The notes under the pieces were generated by a model, which had not been told where the DNA came from, did no database searches, and was given only the letters and a program-made list of their open reading frames with translations. From Thermoanaerobaculia bacterium (GTDB lineage Bacteria > Acidobacteriota > Thermoanaerobaculia > Gp7-AA8): a stretch of DNA of 12,148 nt. The DNA is taken from NCBI GenBank assembly GCA_017883215.1, contig JADGOA010000074.1:1-12148 (forward strand). The letters run 5' to 3'. The translations under genes and the position numbers were made by a program. How positions within the stretch are numbered: position 1 is the stretch's first letter; each line of letters opens with the position of its first letter. Positions 1 to 7,879 of this stretch are shown here, in pieces.

Positions 1-34
1 CCTTTCGCACTTCACCGTCAGCAAGGAGAAATGC

Positions 35-868
35 ATGCGCAGAACCGTGCTCCTCGTCGCGGGTATGGCTTTTCTCGCCGTTCCGCTCGTCGCTCAGACC
101 GCCGACGACATCGTCGCGAAGTACATCAAGACCGTCGGCGGCATGGAGAAGATCGAAGCCGTCAAGACTCTCCGCCGCACTGGAAAGTTCACCGGTGGCG
201 GCGGCTTCCAGGCCGTCGTCGTCAACGAGAACAAACGTCCCGACAAGGTGCGCGAGGATTTCTCGATCCAGGGAATGACCGGCACCACCGCGTACGACGG
301 CAAGAGCGGCTGGAAGATCGAGCCGTGGGAAGGGAAGAAGGACGCCGAGTCCCTCGGCGAAGAGGAGATGAAGGCCATCGTCGAGGACTCCGACCTGGAT
401 GGCCCTCTCTTCAACTACTCGAAAAAGGGGAACAAGGTCGAGTACATCGGAATGGAGCCGGTGGAAGGGACTGACGCCTACAAGCTGAAGGTCACCCTTC
501 CCAACGGCGATGTCTTCGACTATTTCATGGACACCGATTACTACGTCCCCATCCGGATCAACTCCAAGCGCATGGTCCGCGGCGAGGAGCGGGAGTACGA
601 GACCTCTCTCGGCGACTACAAAGAGGTCAACGGCTGGTACCTTCCGTTCTCGTCCGAGACCGGAGCCAAGGGGAGCCCTAACAGGGCCAAGACTACGTAC
701 GAAAAAATCGAGGCGAACGTCACGATCGACGACAGCCGGTTCGAGCCGCCGCCGGTCAAGACACAGCCGGCGATCGCTCCCGACGCATCGAGCACGCCGC
801 CCAAGAAGCCCGATCAGAAGATGCCCGCGACGGACGCCAAGAAGCCGCCGGTGAGCAGGGAAGAGTAG
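35..868 (+). CDS. Secreted LolA-like (outer membrane lipoprotein-sorting-like) protein
   Basis: The product has 277 residues. An AAGGAG ribosome binding site at 23-28 lies 6 bases before this ATG and decides against the out-of-frame ATG at 31. Residues 1-21 form a Sec signal peptide (Arg-Arg, hydrophobic core, then VAQ before TADD), so the protein should be exported. The segment that follows (DDIVAKYIKTVGGMEKIEAV) is the opening helix typical of LolA/LolB-fold proteins annotated as outer membrane lipoprotein-sorting protein. The middle is rich in beta strand (for example YDGKSGWKIEPW, YFMDTDYYVPIRI, YKEVNGWYLPF), as expected for a half-barrel that holds lipid or a hydrophobic ligand. Residues about 235-277 are a low-complexity Pro/Lys/Asp tail, probably disordered. 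No lipobox cysteine is present, so it is likely a soluble periplasmic protein. It abuts the next gene with no gap, implying co-transcription and translational coupling. The fold is fairly sure; the ligand is unknown. Confidence 0.88.
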   Translation: MRRTVLLVAGMAFLAVPLVAQTADDIVAKYIKTVGGMEKIEAVKTLRRTGKFTGGGGFQAVVVNENKRPDKVREDFSIQGMTGTTAYDGKSGWKIEPWEGKKDAESLGEEEMKAIVEDSDLDGPLFNYSKKGNKVEYIGMEPVEGTDAYKLKVTLPNGDVFDYFMDTDYYVPIRINSKRMVRGEEREYETSLGDYKEVNGWYLPFSSETGAKGSPNRAKTTYEKIEANVTIDDSRFEPPPVKTQPAIAPDASSTPPKKPDQKMPATDAKKPPVSREE

Positions 869-3800
869 GTGACGACCATGAGAATGACGCATCGACTCAC
901 AGCAATCGCATTCGCTGCTCTCGTGACAACGGGAGCGTTCGCCCAGGCGCAGCAGCCGGCCGTGAAGGTCGACTCGGAGACGATCTCAGGCCTCGGGGCG
1001 CGCAACATCGGCTCGGCGGCCATGAGCGGCCGCATTTCCGCGATCGACGCGGTGCAGGAGGGCCAACGCCTCACGGTCTACGTCGGCTCAGCCAGCGGCG
1101 GCGTCTGGAAATCGACGAACGGCGGCACGACCTACAAACCGGTCTTCGACAAGCAGCCCGTGCAGTCCATCGGCGCGGTGGCCATCGATCCGAAAAATCC
1201 GAAAGTCGTCTGGGTGGGGACCGGAGAGTCGTGGACGCGCAACAGCGTCTCCATCGGCGACGGCGTCTACAAGTCGACCGACGGAGGGGAGACGTGGACG
1301 AACGCCGGTCTGAAGGGCTCCGAGCGCATCGCGAAGATCGCCATTGATCCGACCGACACGAACACCGTCTACGTCTGCGCGCCCGGCAAGCTCTGGAGCG
1401 ACAGCGACGAGCGCGGCCTCTACAAGACCACCGACGGCGGGAAGAACTGGACGAAGGTCCTCAAGGGGGCGAACGCCTCCACCGGCTGTTCGATGATCTC
1501 GCTCGACGCCCGGAATCCGAAGACCATCTACGCCGGGATGTGGGACTTCCGCCGGAAGGGATGGACGTTCCGCTCCGGCGGCGACGGCCCCAACGCGCCG
1601 AGCGGCAGCGCACTGATGAAGAGCACCGACGGCGGCGCCACCTGGACGGACCTCGGGGACAAAGGCTCGGGCCTCCCGGCGAAACCGTGGGGACGCGTGG
1701 CCGTCACGGCCGCTCCCTCCAACCCGAACGTCCTCTATGCGCTCATCGAAGCGGACCCGCCGAAAAACGGCCTCTATCGCTCCGACGACGGCGGCAAAAG
1801 CTGGCAGCTCCGCGACCGCAGCCAGATGATGGTGTGGCGGCCGTTCTACTTCGCCAACCTCATCGTCGACCCGAAGAACGAGAACAAAATCTACAAGCCG
1901 GACCTCGGCCTCATCATGAGCAACGACGGCGGGAAGAGCTTCAGCGGCATCACCGGCGGCGCACATGGGGACTTCCACGATGTCTGGATCAATCCCGGCA
2001 ACACCGATCACCTGATCGCCGGGGACGACGGCGGAGTCTGGTACTCGTACGACGGCGGCAACCGCTGGTGGAAGGCGGACAATCTTCCCGTCTCGCAGTT
2101 CTACCACGTGAGCGTCGACATGGACCGGCCGTACAACGTCTACGGCGGCCTGCAGGACAACAGCTCCTGGGTGGGGACGTCGGAGTATCCGGGCGGCATC
2201 ACCAACGCCCAGTGGGAAAACATGTTCGGGGGCGACGGCTTCTGGATGTTCGTGGATCCGAGCGATCCGACGTACATCTATGCGGAGTCGCAAGGCGGTG
2301 AGCTAGGCCGCGTCAACCGCAAGACGCACGAGACCCGCCCCGTCAAGCCACTACCGCAGTACAAGGAAGGGAAGCTTCGCTTCAACTGGAACGCGCCGAT
2401 CTTTGTCAGCCAGAACGGCACCGTCTACATCGGTTCGCAGTTCCTCTTCCGCACGAAAGACCACGGGCAGACGTGGGAGCGGATTTCTCCCGACCTGACC
2501 ACCAACGACCCGCAGAAGCAACTGCAGGAACAATCGGGTGGTGTGACGGTCGACAACTCGTACGCCGAGATGCACACGACCATCTACGCGATCTCGGAGT
2601 CGCCGAAGAACGCCAACGTGGTCTGGGTGGGCACCGATGACGGCAACCTCCAGCTCACACGCGACGGCGGCAAGACGTGGACGAACGTCGTCGGAAACAT
2701 CGCGGGCCTGCCGAAGAGCGCCTGGGTTTCGTCGATCGACGCCGGCCACTTCGACGAAGGGACCGCGTACGCGACCTTCGATCTGCACACGTTCGGCGAC
2801 ATGCGGCCCTATGCATATCGAACCGGTGACTACGGCAAGACCTGGACGGTGGTGGCGGTGGCCGACGGCCCGGTGCATGGGTATGCACACGTCATCAAGG
2901 AAGACCTGGTCAACAAGGACCTCCTCTTCCTGGGGACGGAGCTCGGCCTGTGGGTCTCGCTCGACGGCGGCAAGCAGTGGGCGCAGTACAAGGGCGGTGA
3001 TCTGCCCGACGTGGCCGTGCGCGACCTCGCCATTCATCCGCGCGACAACGATCTCGTGATCGCCACTCACGGGCGCGGCATCTGGATCGTCGACGACATC
3101 ACGCCACTCCGCGCCCTGACGCCGGAGATGCTGGCGAAGGAGGCGGCGTTCATGCCCTCCGCGCCGGTCGTGCAGCGCATACAGGCGTTCGGTGGCTGGT
3201 CGAACGGCGACGCCGCCTTCGCCGGCCCGAACCCGCCGAGCGACGCCGTCATCACGTATTACCAGAAGAAGCGGCACATCTTCGGCGACCTGAACGTCGA
3301 GGTGTTCGATGCCGACGGGAAGTCTGTCGGCACGATGCCGAGCAGCAAGCGCCGTGGACTGAGCCGCATCACCTGGTCGATGCGCATCAAGCCGCCGCAG
3401 GTGCCGTCCGGGGCAAGCGCCCTCTTCGCCGCCGCAACCGGTCCGCGGATGCTGCCGGGCGATTACACGGTGAAGATGACGAAGGACAAGAACGTCTACA
3501 CCACCCCACTGCACGTAATCATCGACCCGCGAGCCACATACACGGTGGACGACCGCAAGGCGCAGTTCGCGCTGGCGATGAAGGTTTACGACCTGATGGG
3601 CGAGATGAAGTACGCCTCCGACCGCATCAACGGCGTGCGTCTGGCGCTCGACGACCGCGCGGCGAAGCTGCCGGCCGGCGACGCGCTGGCGAAACGACTC
3701 CGCACCGCCTCATCGCAGGTTGACGAGCTGCGGAAGAAGATCGTCGCTACGAAGGAAGGCGGCATGATCACCGGAGAAGAGCGCCTGCGCGAGAACCTCG

Positions 3801-4069
3801 GCGATCTCTATTTCGGTGTCACCTTCTACGAGGGACGGCCTTCGCAGATGCAGGTCGATCGCGCCAACGCCCTGAGCCGCGAGCTGTCCGACGTGGTGAA
3901 GCAGTTCGACGACTGGACCGCGAAAGAGCTGCCTAAGATCAACTCCTCGCTCGAAGGGAAGAAGCTCGAGCCTGTGAAAACGATCACGCGCGAGGAGTGG
4001 CAGAAGACTGCCACGCAATCCGCACAGACGGCCGTGCCCGCCGGCGAGCGGTGGGCGGAACGAGACTGA
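869..4069 (+). CDS. Large secreted BNR/sortilin (VPS10)-type beta-propeller protein
   Basis: The product has 1066 residues. Two starts are possible: GTG at 869, directly after the preceding TAG and 7 bases after AGGGA (857-861), or ATG at 878 with AGGTG (867-871) 6 bases upstream. Both keep the signal peptide (RMTHRLTAIAFAALVTTGAFAQ), so the protein is exported. I count eleven Asp-box-like motifs of the form S/T-x-D-x-G-x-x-W/F/Y: STNGGTTY (82), STDGGETW (136), TTDGGKNW (187), STDGGATW (252), SDDGGKSW (305), SNDGGKSF (351), SYDGGNRW (393), KDHGQTW (530), TRDGGKTW (597), TGDYGKTW (652) and SLDGGKQW (697). Such repeats build the large propeller of the sortilin/VPS10 and sialidase-like families. 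Residues about 795-885 look like a beta-sandwich domain (ITYYQKKRHIFGDLNVEVF, then GLSRITWSMR). Residues 890-1030 are a helical, charged tail. No membrane anchor is seen. Annotations as glycosyl hydrolase for this family are not backed here by a visible catalytic signature, so the substrate is unknown. Confidence 0.9.
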   Translation: MTTMRMTHRLTAIAFAALVTTGAFAQAQQPAVKVDSETISGLGARNIGSAAMSGRISAIDAVQEGQRLTVYVGSASGGVWKSTNGGTTYKPVFDKQPVQSIGAVAIDPKNPKVVWVGTGESWTRNSVSIGDGVYKSTDGGETWTNAGLKGSERIAKIAIDPTDTNTVYVCAPGKLWSDSDERGLYKTTDGGKNWTKVLKGANASTGCSMISLDARNPKTIYAGMWDFRRKGWTFRSGGDGPNAPSGSALMKSTDGGATWTDLGDKGSGLPAKPWGRVAVTAAPSNPNVLYALIEADPPKNGLYRSDDGGKSWQLRDRSQMMVWRPFYFANLIVDPKNENKIYKPDLGLIMSNDGGKSFSGITGGAHGDFHDVWINPGNTDHLIAGDDGGVWYSYDGGNRWWKADNLPVSQFYHVSVDMDRPYNVYGGLQDNSSWVGTSEYPGGITNAQWENMFGGDGFWMFVDPSDPTYIYAESQGGELGRVNRKTHETRPVKPLPQYKEGKLRFNWNAPIFVSQNGTVYIGSQFLFRTKDHGQTWERISPDLTTNDPQKQLQEQSGGVTVDNSYAEMHTTIYAISESPKNANVVWVGTDDGNLQLTRDGGKTWTNVVGNIAGLPKSAWVSSIDAGHFDEGTAYATFDLHTFGDMRPYAYRTGDYGKTWTVVAVADGPVHGYAHVIKEDLVNKDLLFLGTELGLWVSLDGGKQWAQYKGGDLPDVAVRDLAIHPRDNDLVIATHGRGIWIVDDITPLRALTPEMLAKEAAFMPSAPVVQRIQAFGGWSNGDAAFAGPNPPSDAVITYYQKKRHIFGDLNVEVFDADGKSVGTMPSSKRRGLSRITWSMRIKPPQVPSGASALFAAATGPRMLPGDYTVKMTKDKNVYTTPLHVIIDPRATYTVDDRKAQFALAMKVYDLMGEMKYASDRINGVRLALDDRAAKLPAGDALAKRLRTASSQVDELRKKIVATKEGGMITGEERLRENLGDLYFGVTFYEGRPSQMQVDRANALSRELSDVVKQFDDWTAKELPKINSSLEGKKLEPVKTITREEWQKTATQSAQTAVPAGERWAERD

Positions 4070-4077
4070 ACGCGATC

Positions 4078-4110
4078 GGCGGGCGGCAGGCTCCATGTCT
4101 GCCGCCCGCC
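4078..4110. terminator. Perfect 12-bp GC hairpin after the propeller gene; possible terminator or REP-like unit
   Basis: GGCGGGCGGCAG (4078-4089) and CTGCCGCCCGCC (4099-4110) pair perfectly around a 9-base loop. Outer GCGA/TCGC bases (4072-4075 and 4114-4117) can extend the stem past a small bulge. It begins 8 bases after the stop of the propeller gene. No run of T follows, so it is not a classic intrinsic terminator. It may stop or protect transcript 3' ends, or be a REP-like repeat: its loop begins GCTCC, the same five bases found in the loop of the palindrome near 5103. Confidence 0.5.
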
Positions 4111-4151
4111 TGGTCGCTGCCGTGGCGCCCACGTGTCGTCATCCGTAGGGA

Positions 4152-4165
4152 CGCGCAGCTGCGCG
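4152..4165. repeat. Perfect 14-bp palindrome, possible intergenic repeat remnant
   Basis: CGCGCAGCTGCGCG is a perfect palindrome with no loop, in the 118-base gap before the small frame at 4188. It could be a protein-binding site or the core of a degenerate dispersed repeat. Only the symmetry is seen; any role is inference. Confidence 0.35.
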
Positions 4166-4187
4166 CAGTCATTTCCCCGAACGTGCC

Positions 4188-4484
4188 ATGGCATGCCTGA
4201 CCTGCGCTTGCGAAGACAGCCGCAACGCAGAGGGCCGCACGCTCCTCGAACGGACCGACGCGCTGACTTCGACCGGTGTCCTGGCCGCCATCCTGATCGC
4301 CGACAGTGAGGAGCACAAAGAGATCATCGCTCTGGCGCGCGAGGCCATTCACGCCGAGCGCGAGCTGTGCCGCAGTCGCGGTCCGTTCGAATGGAAGCGC
4401 TGTGGCGAGCACGGTCTGGCGGCGCTGCAGCGGAACCTCCACGCGCCGGACATCGAGTACGAGGGCGCGGCTGACGCGGAGTAG
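4188..4484 (+). CDS. Small hypothetical protein, helical, unknown function
   Basis: The product has 98 residues and I do not recognise it. The codons have the strong G/C third-position preference of the neighbouring genes, and the composition is protein-like: a helical stretch of about residues 33-60 (EEHKEIIALAREAIHAEREL), then GPFEWKRCGEHGLAALQRNL and an acidic C-terminus. The first residues (MACLTCACED) are odd. No ribosome binding site precedes the ATG, so the true start may lie inside the frame or the gene may be a 5'-truncated remnant. The opposite strand is also open here, so a non-coding stretch cannot be excluded. It converges with the DinB-like gene, leaving 17 bases between the two stop codons. 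Confidence 0.45.
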   Translation: MACLTCACEDSRNAEGRTLLERTDALTSTGVLAAILIADSEEHKEIIALAREAIHAERELCRSRGPFEWKRCGEHGLAALQRNLHAPDIEYEGAADAE

Positions 4485-4501
4485 GCAGCTCGCGATATCT
4501 C

Positions 4502-5005
4502 TCAGACGTCCGGCCAGTGAGCGCCCGGCCTCCCGAGCCAGAGCCAGGCGATGTAGTCGACCAGCGGTGGTTCGCCGCCGAGCTCTCGCAGGCGCGCGTT
4601 GACCTGTCCGCGGTGATACGTGCTGTGTGACGTCACCTGGATCATCGTTTCCCCCAACGTCGTGTCGTGGACGGCGCCGAACCGTTCGACCAGATGCTTC
4701 GACCAGGGGAGCACGACGATGCGGTGGAGATCTTCGGCAGCCGCGATCCAGGATGGGGCATCGCGATAGTACGTGCGGCCCCACCTGCAGATCGCCGCAG
4801 CGTCTTCGAACGATTGCGCCTCCGGGATCTGCATCGGCGCACTCGTCCAGATGAAGAAGAACGCTTTTTGAACCGAGTGAAGGTGCAGAAGCGCGTCGCG
4901 GAGCTTCGAGTCGCCGGCGGTGGCGCGATGGGCGAGGACGGCCCTCCACACGGTGGCATCCGCCCATTCCATGTGGCTGAAGAGATCGACGATCATGGCG
5001 TGCAT
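4502..5005 (-). CDS. DinB-like four-helix metal-dependent protein
   Basis: From the chosen ATG the product has 167 residues, the usual size for the DinB/YfiT-like superfamily. The frame stays open to 5098, but that extension is encoded by REP-like palindromes and is not protein-like, so I start at 5005; an ATG three codons further in is also possible. No clear ribosome binding site precedes either. The N-terminus (MIVDLFSHMEWADATVW) is the typical first helix. The expected metal-binding triad is His43 (or His41) in LHLHSVQ, then His127 and His131 in SHSTYHRGQ, followed by the family-typical LRELGGEPPLVDYIAWLW. Members bind a divalent metal; some transfer low-molecular-weight thiols and most are uncharacterised. 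It is cytoplasmic, with no signal peptide. The gene diverges from the exported hydrolase. The family is sure, the reaction unknown. Confidence 0.9.
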   Translation of the reverse strand: MHAMIVDLFSHMEWADATVWRAVLAHRATAGDSKLRDALLHLHSVQKAFFFIWTSAPMQIPEAQSFEDAAAICRWGRTYYRDAPSWIAAAEDLHRIVVLPWSKHLVERFGAVHDTTLGETMIQVTSHSTYHRGQVNARLRELGGEPPLVDYIAWLWLGRPGAHWPDV

Positions 5006-5027
5006 GGGTGCCGATTCTAAGCTCACA

Positions 5028-5117
5028 GCACAGGCAAGAGTGCCTGTGCCACACCTGTGGTGACTCGGCGACCTGGTAACCCGGCGACCGTGTGGCACAG
5101 ACGCTCCGGTCTGCGCC
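5028..5117. repeat. Pair of REP-like palindromes in inverted orientation
   Basis: Unit A is a perfect hairpin: GCACAGGCA (5028-5036), loop AGAG, TGCCTGTGC (5041-5049). Unit B is GGCACAGAC (5094-5102), a 6-base loop, then GTCTGCGCC (5109-5117), with one mismatch in nine pairs. The flank of A, CTGTGCCACAC (5044-5054), is the exact reverse complement of GTGTGGCACAG (5090-5100) in B, so the two units face each other. Between them CGGCGACC occurs twice (5066-5073 and 5082-5089). Two related palindromes in opposite orientation resemble the mosaic (BIME) layout of REP elements. They lie between two divergent genes, where a hairpin cannot simply act as a 3' terminator. Copy number elsewhere in the genome is not visible here. 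Confidence 0.7.
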
Positions 5118-5148
5118 CCTCGCCCATGTCGTCATAAACTTCCTCCAC

Positions 5149-6237
5149 ATGCGCAACATCGCCGCCGCCGCTCTCCTCCTTTCCGCGATCGCCGGATTCG
5201 CCGCCGACTACCCCGCGCCCGTCGAGAAAGACTTCGTCGTCCGCGATTTCCACTTCGCGAGCGGCGAGACGCTCGGCGAAGTGCGTATCCACTACGCGAC
5301 CATCGGCACGCCGCAGCGCGACGCGAATGGGACCGTGCGGAACGCCGTCCTGGTCCTTCACGGCACAGGAGGCTCGCTCCACCAGTTTCTCAACGAGCGC
5401 TACGCAGGCGTTCTCTTCGCCCCGGGCGGCCTCCTCGACGCCAGCCGCTGCTTCATCGTCATTCCCGACAACATCGGCCACGGAAAATCGAGCAAACCGA
5501 GCGACGGCCTCCATGCGCGTTTTCCGAAGTACGACTACAGCGACATGATCGAGCTGCAGCATCGCCTTCTCCTGGACGGCCTCGGTGTGACGCATCTCTT
5601 CCTCGTCACCGGCACCTCCATGGGCGGCATGCACACGTGGATGTGGGGGCAGCGCTGGCCCGATGCCATGGATGCTCTCGTCCCGCTGGCGAGCGTTCCC
5701 ACTGCCATCGCCGGCCGCAATCGCGTCTGGCGCAGAATGATCGTCGATGACATCCGCAACGATCCGGAGTGGAACGGCGGCGAATACACGCAGCAGCCGC
5801 GCGGACTGGCTGCGGCCATCCACATGCTGCTGATCGCCACGAGCGCTCCGCTGCAGTGGCAGAAGACGATGCCCACGCGCGACGCAGCCGACAAATGGCT
5901 CGAGGAGCAGGTTGCCGCTCGCGTGAAGGCCACCGACGCGAACGATCTGCTCTACGCCATCGAGGCGTCGCGCAACTACGATCCCTCTCCCGACATGGAG
6001 CGGATCACGGCGCCGCTGCTCGCCATCAACTCCGCCGATGACTTCGTCAATCCGCCGGAGCTCGGGGTGATGGAGGGTCTGGTCAGGCGCGTGCGCAGCG
6101 GCCGCTTCGTGATGCTGCCCATCACCGAAGCGACGCGCGGGCACGGAACGCACACGCTGCCGGCGGTGTGGGGCCCGTATCTCGCGCAGTTCCTCTCGCA
6201 ACTGCCGGCACAGGTGCCGATCGGCGGTCCTCACTAG
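5149..6237 (+). CDS. Exported alpha/beta hydrolase, homoserine O-acetyltransferase (MetX)-like fold
   Basis: The product has 362 residues from ATG 5149. The frame is open upstream to 5092, but that part overlaps the REP-like unit, whereas ATG 5149 gives a clean signal peptide (MRNIAAAALLLSAIAGFAA before DYPAP). No ribosome binding site is obvious. The oxyanion-loop region reads VLHGTGGS (69-76), followed by PDNIGHGKS (106-114). The nucleophile elbow is GTSMGGMHTW with Ser157. The acid is Asp297 or Asp298 in NSADDFVNPPE, and the base is His332 (or His335) in GHGTH, so the catalytic triad looks complete. The layout resembles the MetX family. The signal peptide argues against a methionine-pathway enzyme, since MetX acts in the cytoplasm; an exported esterase or acyltransferase is more likely. 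The substrate is not readable. The permease gene follows in the same direction after a short gap and could share a transcript. Confidence 0.88.
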   Translation: MRNIAAAALLLSAIAGFAADYPAPVEKDFVVRDFHFASGETLGEVRIHYATIGTPQRDANGTVRNAVLVLHGTGGSLHQFLNERYAGVLFAPGGLLDASRCFIVIPDNIGHGKSSKPSDGLHARFPKYDYSDMIELQHRLLLDGLGVTHLFLVTGTSMGGMHTWMWGQRWPDAMDALVPLASVPTAIAGRNRVWRRMIVDDIRNDPEWNGGEYTQQPRGLAAAIHMLLIATSAPLQWQKTMPTRDAADKWLEEQVAARVKATDANDLLYAIEASRNYDPSPDMERITAPLLAINSADDFVNPPELGVMEGLVRRVRSGRFVMLPITEATRGHGTHTLPAVWGPYLAQFLSQLPAQVPIGGPH

Positions 6238-6299
6238 GTCGAGCGCCAACCAGCCTCGTCCTGTGCGACCATGGCGCCCGACAGTCTTCCACCGGAACC

Positions 6300-6304
6300 G
6301 GAGG
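6300..6304 (+). promoter_or_regulatory. GGAGG ribosome binding site supporting a TTG start
   Basis: GGAGG ends 6 bases before TTG 6311 and 3 bases before GTG 6308, both in frame. The spacing favours TTG. It argues against the more upstream GTG at 6263, whose added residues (MRPWRPTVFHRNRR) do not resemble a permease N-terminus. Confidence 0.7.
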
Positions 6305-6310
6305 TTTGTG

Positions 6311-7879
6311 TTGAGCACTTCAACGCTGGGTAAAGATGTGCAAACGAATGGCGGATTCGTTCGCGACCTGGGGCTCCTCGACTCGACGATGATCGTTGCC
6401 GGGTCGATGATCGGCTCCGGCATCTTCATCGTTCCGGCAGAAATCTCGCGGCAGGTCGGCTCGGCCGGGTGGTTGATCGCGGTGTGGATCATCACCGGCC
6501 TCCTGACGATTTCTGCGGCACTCGCGTACGGCGAGCTGGCCTCGATGATGCCTCAGGCGGGCGGACAGTACGTCTATCTCCGCGAGGCATACTCGCCTCT
6601 GCTCGGATTCCTGTTCGGCTGGACGATGTTCCTGGTGATCCAGACCGGCACCATCGCGGCCGTCGCGGTCGCATTCGCCCGCTACCTCGGCGTTTTCGTA
6701 CCCGGGATCTCTCCCACCACCTGGATCATCCCGCCGATCGATCTTTCGACGACCTACGCGATCAGTCTCTCGACACAGCAGCTCGTCGGGATCGTCATGA
6801 TCGTCGCGCTGACGTTCTTCAACACGTTCGGAGTCCACGTCGGGAAGCTGATCCAGAACACGTTCACGTCGGCGAAGACGCTCTCGCTGATCGCTCTGAT
6901 CTTTCTGGGGATCTTCATCGGCCGGAATGCGGGAGCCATCGCTGCCAACTTCGGCAGCCACTTCTGGGCTCCGCGCAATGTCGTGCCGATTCCCGCGGAG
7001 ATCCCGGGAATCCCGTCCGCGATCGCGACCGGGGTGTTCGGGATGCTGATCGCCGTCTGCGTAGCGCAGGTCGGGTCGCTCTTCTCCGCCGACGCGTGGA
7101 ACAACATCACCTTCACCGCCGGCGAAGTGAAGAACCCGAAGCGCAATATCCCTCTGTCGCTCGCCCTCGGGGTTGGCCTGGTCATCACGCTCTACGTTCT
7201 CGCCAACATCGCGTATGTCTGCGTGCTGCCTCTGGAGCAGATCCAGGGCGCCGCCGACGACAGGGTCGCTACCGCGGCGCTGCAGCACATTTTCGGCAAC
7301 GGCGGGGCGCTGATCATGGCGATCGCGATCGTCATCTCAACGTTCGGCTGCAACAACGGACTCATTCTGGCCGGGGCTCGCGTCTACTACGCAATGGCGC
7401 GGGACGGGCTCTTCTTCAAGTCGACAGGCCGCCTCAGCCGCACGCACGTCCCGGCGGTCGGGCTCGTGATGCAGTGCGTCTGGGCCGCGCTGCTCGTCCT
7501 GCCGCGCACGAGGCTGCGCGATGCGACCGGGGCGATTCTCAAGGACGCTGCCGGCGCGGCGCGGTACGGCAACCTCTACGGCAACCTTCTCGACTACGTG
7601 GTCTTTTCCGTGCTGATCTTCTACATCCTGACCATCGGCGGTGTGTTCATCCTGCGGCGCAAACGGCCGGACACAGAGCGCCCATACAAGGCATTCGGAT
7701 ACCCGATCGTCCCGATCGCGTACATGCTCGCGGCGACCGTGATCCTGATCGTGCTGATTCTTTATCGCACTTCGACGACGTGGCCCGGCCTGCTGATCGT
7801 TCTAACGGGCATCCCGGTCTACTTCATCTGGCACGGACGAAGCGGTGCGCGCGGGGAAAACTCGTCGGCGAACGGATAG
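6311..7879 (+). CDS. APC-superfamily amino acid permease, LAT-like
   Basis: The product has 522 residues from the probable TTG start; GTG 6308 is the close alternative. It is a polytopic inner-membrane protein with about twelve hydrophobic segments. The first membrane helix carries the broken-helix motif GSMIGSGIF (31-39), the substrate and ion site of APC transporters. YGELASMMPQAGGQYVYLREAY (73-94) is the conserved TM2-TM3 region of the L-type/SteT-like branch. AGEVKNPKRNIP after TM6 and GARVYYAMARDGLFF after TM8 are further family signatures. A hydrophilic insert (about LPRTRLRDATGAILKDAAGAARYGN, starting near 7498) lengthens a late loop. Relatives exchange or take up neutral amino acids; the exact substrate cannot be read. 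It follows the exported hydrolase and precedes a second permease, so this block may serve amino acid or peptide-derived nutrient uptake. Confidence 0.92.
   Translation: MSTSTLGKDVQTNGGFVRDLGLLDSTMIVAGSMIGSGIFIVPAEISRQVGSAGWLIAVWIITGLLTISAALAYGELASMMPQAGGQYVYLREAYSPLLGFLFGWTMFLVIQTGTIAAVAVAFARYLGVFVPGISPTTWIIPPIDLSTTYAISLSTQQLVGIVMIVALTFFNTFGVHVGKLIQNTFTSAKTLSLIALIFLGIFIGRNAGAIAANFGSHFWAPRNVVPIPAEIPGIPSAIATGVFGMLIAVCVAQVGSLFSADAWNNITFTAGEVKNPKRNIPLSLALGVGLVITLYVLANIAYVCVLPLEQIQGAADDRVATAALQHIFGNGGALIMAIAIVISTFGCNNGLILAGARVYYAMARDGLFFKSTGRLSRTHVPAVGLVMQCVWAALLVLPRTRLRDATGAILKDAAGAARYGNLYGNLLDYVVFSVLIFYILTIGGVFILRRKRPDTERPYKAFGYPIVPIAYMLAATVILIVLILYRTSTTWPGLLIVLTGIPVYFIWHGRSGARGENSSANG

Noticed and set aside
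1088..3514. Two long open frames on the minus strand (1088-2293 and 2351-3514) opposite the propeller gene
   Set aside because: They are antisense to a well-supported gene. Their translations are rich in Arg, Val, His and Asp without a recognisable domain, as expected opposite G/C-ending codons.
5006..5098. Longer start of the DinB-like gene at 5098
   Set aside because: The added 31 residues are encoded by the REP-like palindromes; the family's first helix begins right after 5005.
3984..5159. Minus-strand open frame of 391 codons
   Set aside because: It runs through the propeller 3' end, an intergenic hairpin, the DinB-like gene in another frame and the REP-like repeats. No domain is visible.
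5023..6495. Minus-strand open frame of 490 codons
   Set aside because: It is a shadow of the exported hydrolase and permease genes, with Arg/His/Glu-rich composition and no family motif.
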